Assembly: GCA_964471535.1 (NCBI GenBank)
Contig: CAYYHA010000247.1
Coordinates: forward strand, 1 to 6,153
DNA from: CAYYHA01 sp964471535
GTDB taxonomy: Bacteria; Myxococcota; Myxococcia; SLRQ01
Length of the DNA: 6,153 nucleotides
Reading direction: 5' to 3'
A program made the position numbers and the translations under genes. The notes beneath the pieces were generated by a model, which was not told the origin of the DNA, did no database searches, and was given only the letters and a program-made list of their open reading frames with translations. Positions within the stretch are counted from its first letter, which is position 1. Each line of letters opens with the position of its first letter. This document shows, one piece after another, positions 1 through 6,153 of this stretch.

Positions 1-1051
1 CGCGCCGCCTCCTGCACGATCCGGTCGTGCAGCGCCGCGATCTCCCGGAGGGCATCGAGATCGAGGCTGCGGCGCCAGACGAAGGGCGCGAGCGCCGTGA
101 GCACCTGCTCCCCCAGCTCCAGATCGCCGGCGATGGGCCTCGCGCGGATCAAAGCCTGCCGTTCCCACGTGCGGCCATAGGATTCGTAGTAGCTCTCGAG
201 CGCGCGCACGCTGTTGACGATGGGACCGCTGCGCCCCTCCGGACGCAAGTCCAGGTCGACACGGAAGACGAAGCCATGCTCGGTGCTCTCTCCCAGGACA
301 CGACCCAAGTGCTCGGCGAGCTTCGCGTGGAACTCGAAGGCCTCCACGCGCCCGCGGCTGCCGCCGCTCGTGGGCCCGTCTGATTCGTAGACATAGAGCA
401 CGTCCACGTCACTCGAGGGGTTCAGTTCGTGGCCGCCGAGCTTCCCCATGCCGAGGACGACGAAGCCGGGAGAGGTGCCGCCCCTCCGGGTGGCGGGGGG
501 GCGGCCGTACCAGGCGACGAGGCGGCGCCACAGGACCGACAGGGCAGCCTCGAAAGAGAGCGCCGCGAGCTCGGAGAGCTGCGCCATCACCTCTACCTGC
601 GGGGTGCCCCGGATTTCCGCGAGGGCGAGGCGGAGGATCTCACGGCGGCGCACGCGGCGGAGGAGGCGGCCGAGGCGCTTGGGGGCGTCGACGGCGGTCG
701 GCTCGATCGCTCGCGCTGCGCGGAGGAGCGCCGTGGAGAGCGCGCCGGGGGGTGGCATCGAGGGTGCGGCGGCGAGCAGCTCTACGAGCCGCGGATGTGC
801 GACCAGCGTCCGGGCGAAGGCCCGACTGACGCCCGCCAGATCGACGACGACGCGGCACCATGGGAGCGCTTCCCACACCGGCCAGCCCGCCGTGGGCCGG
901 CGGGCCTCGGCGGCCCTCACCAGCGTGGCCAGCGCGCGCTCGGGATGGGGCGCCGCGCGCCAGAGGGCGTCCACCTCCCGTGCCCCCACCCGGCCGGGCC
1001 ATAGGGACGCGCTGCGCTCCAGCCAGGGCTCGATCCCAGCGTCGCCCGCGC

Positions 1052-1055
<4 letters not shown>
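1..1055 (-). CDS. glnE: GlnE, bifunctional glutamine synthetase adenylyltransferase/adenylyl-removing enzyme (N-terminal part)
   Basis: GlnE attaches AMP to, and removes it from, a tyrosine of glutamine synthetase in the cytoplasm, switching ammonia assimilation according to nitrogen supply. The frame is open from an ATG at 1055-1053 to the left edge, giving 351 codons; E. coli GlnE is about 946 residues, so most of the second half lies outside. The N-terminal nucleotidyltransferase domain is clear: GMGKLGGHELN at 202-212, followed by SSDVD at 214-218 with the metal-binding Asp pair D216/D218; FRVDLDLRPEGRSGP at 264-278; and YGRTWERQALIRARP at 293-307. In E. coli this half carries the de-adenylylating activity. 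The start is fixed by an ATGA overlap with the stop of the sigma-54 regulator, with a purine-rich GAGCGCGAGGG just upstream. Homology is certain; whether the C-terminal adenylylating half is intact cannot be seen. Confidence 0.95.
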
Positions 1056-2407
<1,352 letters not shown>

Positions 2408-2420
2408 CTTCCAGGGCAGG

Positions 2421-3878
2421 CTACTCCAAAGCCAGGGGAAGGCGTATCTCGAAGCAGGCTCCGCCTTCGGAGCGGTTGCTCGCCGAAAGCTCCCCGCCGT
2501 GCTGCAGGACGATCTTCTTGCAGATCGCGAGCCCCAGTCCGGTTCCCGTCTCCTTGGTGGTGAAGTAGGGGTCGAAGATGCGAGAGAGCCGTTCGGTGGG
2601 AATGCCGGGACCCCAGTCCTCCACCTTGAGCAGCGCACGGCCGTTCTCCTGGCGCACCGCAAGGCGGATCCGGGGATGACGTCCCGTACCCTCGGAGGCC
2701 TGCACTGCGTTCTCGATGAGGTTGACCAGCACCCGCCGCAGGAGCGTGCGGTCGAAGGGAACCACCAGCGGCCGCTCGGGCAGCTCCACCTCGAGGGCCG
2801 TCCCCTCGGGTAGGTTTGTCTTCTGCCGCACGAACTCCTCCACCCAGCGGCCAAGGTCCTGCGGCTCGGGATCCACGTTGGGCAAGCGGGCGAACTCGCT
2901 GAACTCGGAGACGAGGCGCCGCAGCGTCTCCACCTCCTCGCGGACGATTTCCACCACCTGGTCGAGGAGGGCGCGAAACTTGGGGTCCGTGCCGTCGTAG
3001 CGCGATTCGAGCTGCTGCACCGAGAGCTGTATCGGGGTAAGAGGGTTTTTGATCTCGTGGGCCAGGCGCCGCGCGATCTCCTGCCAGCTCGAGATCTTCT
3101 CCAGGTAGACGATCCGTTCGCCGCGCTCCCGGATCTCCTCGACCATGCGGTTGAATGCGGCGGCCAGGTCGGCGATCTCGTCCTGCCCGCTCACCTCGAC
3201 GCGCGCGTCGAGGTCGCCGCTGCTGACCCTCCGCGTCGCCTCCACCAGCGCCAAGATGCGCCGGGTGGTGCGGCGCGCCAGCCAAAGGCCGCCACCCGCC
3301 GCGAGGAGGGCCCAGCCGCCGAGGAGGGCCAGAAAGGCGAGGAAGTAGGCCCGCTTGACCTCGTCGCGGCGCTGGCCCAGCTGCCGGTACACCTTCGAGA
3401 GCGCCTCCGCCTCGCGGAAGGCTTCGAAGGTCGCCTCCGGCATGCCGAAGACGAAGGAGACCGAGCGGCCACCTGGCGAACGGCGCGTCAGGGCGAGCTC
3501 TCGCTGCCCCTGCGCCCGGCCCGTGCACCGCCGGGCGACGGTGGTGAGACCCTCACCCGAGACGGCGACGCGGAGTAGCTCCGGCGAGGCGTTGCATAGA
3601 GCCTCGAGGTGCGCGCGGGTCTCCGCCGGCGGGGCGTCGAGGGCAGGGTCACGCGCGAGGAGATCCGCGCGCAGCCCGTGCTCTCTGCGTTTCGCCCGGA
3701 AGAGCTGTGGGTAGACGGCCACCGCCTGCCCGAGGGCCTGCTCGATGCGCGGATTGAGCCCCAGGGCCACCGAGTCGTCTGCCAAGAGGTTCGCGAGCCA
3801 CAAGGCGACGGGGATGGGCGCGAGCGCGGCCACCAGGAGCGCGAGGACGAGGCGGCGTTCGAAGCGGCCGTGCTTCAT
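2421..3878 (-). CDS. NtrY-like membrane sensor histidine kinase
   Basis: This 485-residue inner-membrane kinase autophosphorylates on histidine and passes phosphate to the regulator encoded directly after it. Order of parts: TM1 at about 10-32, a periplasmic region of about 140 residues (33-176), TM2 at about 178-201, HAMP at about 199-252, a HisKA domain with phospho-acceptor H274 in RRLAHEIKNPLTPIQL, and a HATPase domain with N box NLIENAVQ (386-393), G1 DWGPGIP (421-427), F box YFTTK (438-442) and G2 GTGLGLA (445-451). The HEIKNPLTPIQLS stretch is typical of NtrY-type kinases. It is shorter than NtrY itself (roughly 700 residues or more): it has two rather than several TM segments and no PAS domain between HAMP and HisKA. 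The periplasmic part has two cysteines, C95 and C118. The ATG overlaps the previous stop in ATGA and has a strong Shine-Dalgarno. Ligand unknown. Confidence 0.95.
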   Translation of the reverse strand: MKHGRFERRLVLALLVAALAPIPVALWLANLLADDSVALGLNPRIEQALGQAVAVYPQLFRAKRREHGLRADLLARDPALDAPPAETRAHLEALCNASPELLRVAVSGEGLTTVARRCTGRAQGQRELALTRRSPGGRSVSFVFGMPEATFEAFREAEALSKVYRQLGQRRDEVKRAYFLAFLALLGGWALLAAGGGLWLARRTTRRILALVEATRRVSSGDLDARVEVSGQDEIADLAAAFNRMVEEIRERGERIVYLEKISSWQEIARRLAHEIKNPLTPIQLSVQQLESRYDGTDPKFRALLDQVVEIVREEVETLRRLVSEFSEFARLPNVDPEPQDLGRWVEEFVRQKTNLPEGTALEVELPERPLVVPFDRTLLRRVLVNLIENAVQASEGTGRHPRIRLAVRQENGRALLKVEDWGPGIPTERLSRIFDPYFTTKETGTGLGLAICKKIVLQHGGELSASNRSEGGACFEIRLPLALE

Positions 3879-4591
3879 TCCTCCTCCTGCTCCCCGCGGC
3901 GGTGGGCTGCCGCCAGGAGCGCCTCGAGCGCACGCCCATCGAGGGGCGTGCTCCTCAAGCGGAGGCCAGGGTCCGCCTCCTCGGCGGTGCTCCGAAAGAA
4001 GATCTTCGCAACGGTGCCGATCAGCGTGCCCCCTGCGTCGCCCTCGCGCCGATAGCCCAGCGGATCACCCAGGTATTCGGCTGTCTGCGCCGTGAGCTCC
4101 GGGTCGCGCGGGTTCACGTCGAGGCGCGCCTGCAGCACGTAGCGCCGCCGCAGGTCGAGGCGCCCCATGGGCACGAGGGGCAGATGGTCGAAGCGAAGGC
4201 AGGCCCGGGCCGCCGCCGCATAGGTCGTCAGCGTGCGCGCCTCACTCTGCCGCCCCAGGCTCAAGTGGACCTCGAAGCGCTCCGCCCACAGGTCGTACAC
4301 CACGCGGCAGCGCCGAACTCGCACCAAGAGCGGTGCACCGACGGCGGCGCCGTCGGCGTTCGCCTCCCAGAGCCCCACCGACAGGATGAGCCGGTTGGTG
4401 AAACCGCTTTCGAAGGCCTCGCGCAGCGTCTCCCCCACCTGCGTGCTCAGGTCGACGGTGGCGGCGAGGGTGTCGTTCTCGATGGACCACTCCACCGGCA
4501 GCGGCGGCGCCTCCGCGGTGGCCGCCCGGGTGAGGAGCCCGGCGACGAGGCAGGCCAGGCGGAGAGCGAACCTCGTGGGCGGCTGGCACAT
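3875..4591 (-). CDS. Secreted DUF4390-like protein
   Basis: A 238-residue protein of unknown function. The N-terminus looks like a signal peptide: R7 and R11, a hydrophobic stretch at about 8-20, and a probable cleavage site after ATA at 24-26, so the mature protein should be periplasmic or otherwise exported. No further TM segment is seen. The middle, with RLILSVGLWE (67-76), VVYDLWAERFEV (97-108) and RRRYVLQARLDVNP (148-161), recalls the DUF4390 family, a domain of unknown function that I recall being encoded beside NtrY/NtrX-type two-component genes in other Proteobacteria; this assignment is from memory and is moderate. Two cysteines remain in the predicted mature part (C95, C131). The ATG lies two bases after the Omp85 stop, too close for a normal ribosome binding site, so translational coupling is likely. 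The gene ends in an ATGA overlap with the kinase. Confidence 0.75.
   Translation of the reverse strand: MCQPPTRFALRLACLVAGLLTRAATAEAPPLPVEWSIENDTLAATVDLSTQVGETLREAFESGFTNRLILSVGLWEANADGAAVGAPLLVRVRRCRVVYDLWAERFEVHLSLGRQSEARTLTTYAAAARACLRFDHLPLVPMGRLDLRRRYVLQARLDVNPRDPELTAQTAEYLGDPLGYRREGDAGGTLIGTVAKIFFRSTAEEADPGLRLRSTPLDGRALEALLAAAHRRGEQEEE
3879..3888 (-). promoter_or_regulatory. Strong Shine-Dalgarno for the histidine kinase
   Basis: Immediately upstream of the kinase ATG the minus strand reads AGGAGGAGGA, a near-perfect anti-16S match in two registers. The same bases code for the final Glu residues of the DUF4390-like protein. Together with the ATGA overlap this fixes the kinase start and suggests that the kinase is translated efficiently and independently of coupling. 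It is the best ribosome binding site in the window. Confidence 0.75.
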
Positions 4592-4593
4592 CC

Positions 4594-5999
4594 TCAGAAC
4601 ACGAGATCGAGGGGATAGGACAGGCCGATGCGGAAGAGCCCGATCGCCGTGTCGATGCGTACGCCTACGTCCCCAGAGATGGGAAAGCGGCTCACCTCGT
4701 TCGAGGGATCGAAGGAGAGGTCGAGCACCGAGCGGTCGACATCGGGCGCGCTCACCGTCGCAGCAGCGGCCACGTAGAAGTAGGAGCGATAGAAGAAGGT
4801 GCCTCCCCGGTGCAGCGGGATGGCGTACTCGATGCCGGCGGAGAGCAGCACCGAGTCGTAGGCGGAGATCTCGGTGAAGGAGAGTTCGAGGACGCGCGGC
4901 ACCGTGTTGGCGCCGACGGTGAAGTAGCTGTGATCCGCGGGGTGGAAGCGGTCGAAGAAGGGGGCTGCGCCCTGCACGAGCCCGCCGAAGAAGAAGGCCC
5001 GCACGCTGTGGTCCCGGAATCCCGGGAAGTGCTGCGAGAGCTGCAGGCTGTAACGGGAGTAGTCGTAGCTGCTGAAGAANNNNNNNNNNTGAAGAAGGGC
5101 TGGCTGGAGACCTCGGCGGAGACGACGAGGTGGGTACCGGAGGAGGACAGAAAGGGGTCCGGCCGGTTGTCGAAGTCGAAGGAGACGGCGAGCGCGGAGA
5201 CGAGGCTGCGCCCCTCGGCAATCGGGGGCACTTCGATCGCCGGGAGCTCCTCGTGGAGCCGGAGGGGTGAGGGGATCACCACCGACTCGAGGTCCTCGAC
5301 GCGATAGTGGAGGAAGACGCGGTAGTCGCGGGCGGCGGGGAGACCCACCGTGGCGATGGCGCCGGTGCGGCGGTAGCGGAGCCGATCGAAATCCGAGAAG
5401 GCACAGCGGCCGAGGCCGCGGGGACAGTCCAGTTCGACCCCGCGAATCCACAGGCCCGTCGCCCCGAGCAGGAAGCCGGAGTCGAGGAAGGAGGGGTCGT
5501 GCACGCTCCCGCGAAAGGCGAAGCGCTGGTCGGGGCCCACCACGAACGCGCCCGAGGCGGTGACGCCGCTGCCTAGGACGTTGAGGTCCGACAGGCCGAA
5601 TCCGGCGTAGAGGGGGCTCACCGCCGTGGTGCCCACGGTCAGGGAGGAGAGGATGAGGGTGGGCCGCTCGCGCACCTCCACCACAAGCACGACCCGCCCT
5701 GGCGCCGAGCCCTTCCGAAGCCGCATGTGCACGCGCCGGAACAGACCGGTGGCGAGGAGCCGGAGCCGCGAAGCCTCGACGGCACTCTCCTCGAGAGCGT
5801 CACCCGGGCGCACCTGCAGGCGGGCCAGGATCCGTTCGGTGCGGGTGCGTACGTTGCCGATCACCTCGATCCCCTCGACCAGGAGCGCTTCCGGCGCCAG
5901 GTGGGCCGAGGTCGGCTGCGCCGCCCGTGCAGCTGGGCGGGGCAGTGCGAGGAGCACTGCGAGAAGGGAAAGGAGGCTCGGGGAAAGGTGGCGGATCAG
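4594..5999 (-). CDS. Omp85 (BamA/TamA family) outer membrane protein, one POTRA domain, interrupted by an N gap
   Basis: Omp85 proteins insert or move other proteins at the outer membrane. Two adjoining frames hold the parts: 5999-5091 gives residues 1-303 and 5079-4594 the rest, separated by ten N. Collapsing a 7-bp repeat at the gap gives one 462-residue protein. Residues 1-27 form a signal peptide (n-region R3/H4, a leucine-rich core, cleavage near ARA or RAA). A single POTRA domain follows (about 40-113), with VEGIEVIGNVRTR at 41-53 and the LLATGLFRRV motif at 81-90. The rest is a beta-barrel ending in SYPLDLVF, a C-terminal Phe signal for the BAM machinery. BamA usually has five POTRA domains and TamA three, so this is a short relative. 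The usual loop-6 VRGF motif is not evident. The start is taken as CTG at 5999, which keeps the whole signal peptide; a GTG at 5957 would lose most of it. Its exact client is unknown. Confidence 0.85.
5073..5096. repeat. 7-bp direct repeat flanking the N gap
   Basis: TGAAGAA occurs at 5073-5079 and 5090-5096, touching the N run on each side. It is more likely one true copy duplicated by scaffolding than a biological repeat, because its removal together with the N restores the Omp85 frame (17 surplus bases, leaving 1389 bases or 463 codons with the stop). Confidence 0.8.
5080..5089. other. Assembly gap of ten N
   Basis: Ten undetermined bases inside the Omp85 gene. The 7-mer TGAAGAA lies directly on the left (5073-5079) and again directly on the right (5090-5096). 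On the minus strand the right side ends a frame in QPFF and the left side starts another in FFSSYDY, so both carry the same Phe-Phe codons. Merging the repeat gives QPFFSSYDY in one frame. The gap is therefore probably a scaffolding placeholder between contigs that overlap by seven bases. Confidence 0.9.
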
Positions 6000-6153
6000 C
6001 GTTCGCCCTCGCTCGGCGCTTCGGCGTTGGGGTCCGTGTCCTTCGACGGGGGCGGCGCATCGGCATTCTCCTCCCCGGAGCCCTCTGCGGTGGGGACGGG
6101 CGGTGCCGCGGGCGTTGCGCCCGGCAGGTCCTCGGCCCGTTCCTCCTCCGGCC
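5996..6153 (-). CDS. C-terminal tail of an unidentified protein (partial)
   Basis: The last 51 codons of a gene that enters from the right edge and stops with TGA at 5998-5996. The visible residues are rich in Pro, Ala, Glu and Asp with few hydrophobic residues (for example PEEERAEDLPGATPAAPP at its start, APSEGER at its end), so this is probably a disordered acidic tail. No domain can be recognised. The frame was preferred over the other two because it ends in a stop that overlaps the likely Omp85 start (CTGA), as at other junctions in this operon, and because the neighbouring frame holds the Omp85 signal peptide. A TamB-like or other envelope protein would fit the location, but that is a guess. 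Confidence 0.6.
   Translation of the reverse strand, partial: PEEERAEDLPGATPAAPPVPTAEGSGEENADAPPPSKDTDPNAEAPSEGER
6006..6010 (-). promoter_or_regulatory. Candidate Shine-Dalgarno for the Omp85 CTG start
   Basis: The minus strand reads GAGGG six bases before the CTG at 5999-5997. This spacing is normal for a ribosome binding site, while nothing comparable precedes the GTG at 5957, whose upstream region is pyrimidine-rich. The bases also code for the end of the preceding protein. It supports the CTG start but does not prove it. Confidence 0.4.

Noticed and set aside
2408..2420. Promoter or terminator between kinase and regulator
   Set aside because: Only 13 bases long, without -35/-10, -24/-12 or hairpin features.
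2408..2854. In-frame extension of the sigma-54 regulator upstream of 2407, giving a 600-residue protein
   Set aside because: The extra residues are a low-complexity shadow of the kinase gene in another frame; the receiver domain begins at the ATG at 2407.
4594..5957. A frameshifted Omp85 pseudogene
   Set aside because: The frame change falls exactly at the N run and disappears when the 7-bp overlap is collapsed; no stop codon or other lesion is seen in either half.
5800..6066. Minus-strand open frame starting at the ATG at 6060 region, 88 codons
   Set aside because: Arg/Pro-rich shadow in a third frame; the flanking frames hold the acidic tail and the Omp85 signal peptide and POTRA, which make better sense.

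Overview
The window is one strand of a compact, high-GC operon. All six genes lie on the minus strand, so transcription runs from the right edge to the left edge. No gap between genes is longer than 13 bases, and there is no promoter, terminator, RNA gene, mobile element or CRISPR array that I can support. The base composition, the Omp85-type outer membrane protein and the sigma-54 regulator point to a Gram-negative bacterium of the Proteobacteria/Myxococcota/Desulfobacterota type. I cannot name the species. A run of ten N shows that this is a draft or metagenome scaffold.

In transcription order: (1) 6153-5996, the acidic, proline-rich C-terminal tail of an unidentified protein; (2) 5999-4594, a small Omp85/BamA-TamA family outer membrane beta-barrel protein with a signal peptide and one POTRA domain, split by the N run; (3) 4591-3875, a secreted protein resembling DUF4390; (4) 3878-2421, a membrane histidine kinase of NtrY-like type (two TM segments, HAMP, HisKA, HATPase); (5) 2407-1052, a sigma-54-dependent NtrC/NtrX-type response regulator; (6) 1055 to beyond base 1, the N-terminal 351 codons of GlnE, the glutamine synthetase adenylyltransferase/adenylyl-removing enzyme.

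The genes are tightly coupled. Kinase/DUF4390 and GlnE/regulator meet in ATGA overlaps, Omp85 and the DUF4390 gene are two bases apart, and the best Omp85 start is a CTG in a CTGA overlap with the tail gene. The kinase and regulator are almost certainly a cognate pair. Their link to glnE suggests a nitrogen-related output, while the envelope genes upstream suggest that the kinase reads an envelope or periplasmic state; both readings are inference.

The most useful result concerns the sequence itself. The bases on both sides of the N run share a 7-bp repeat. Collapsing the repeat and removing the N restores one uninterrupted Omp85 frame of 462 residues, so the gap is probably an artificial join of overlapping contigs and not missing DNA or a broken gene. 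I did not find convincing evidence of a wholly undescribed system; the points worth a second look are the divergent Omp85, its start codon and the operon arrangement.
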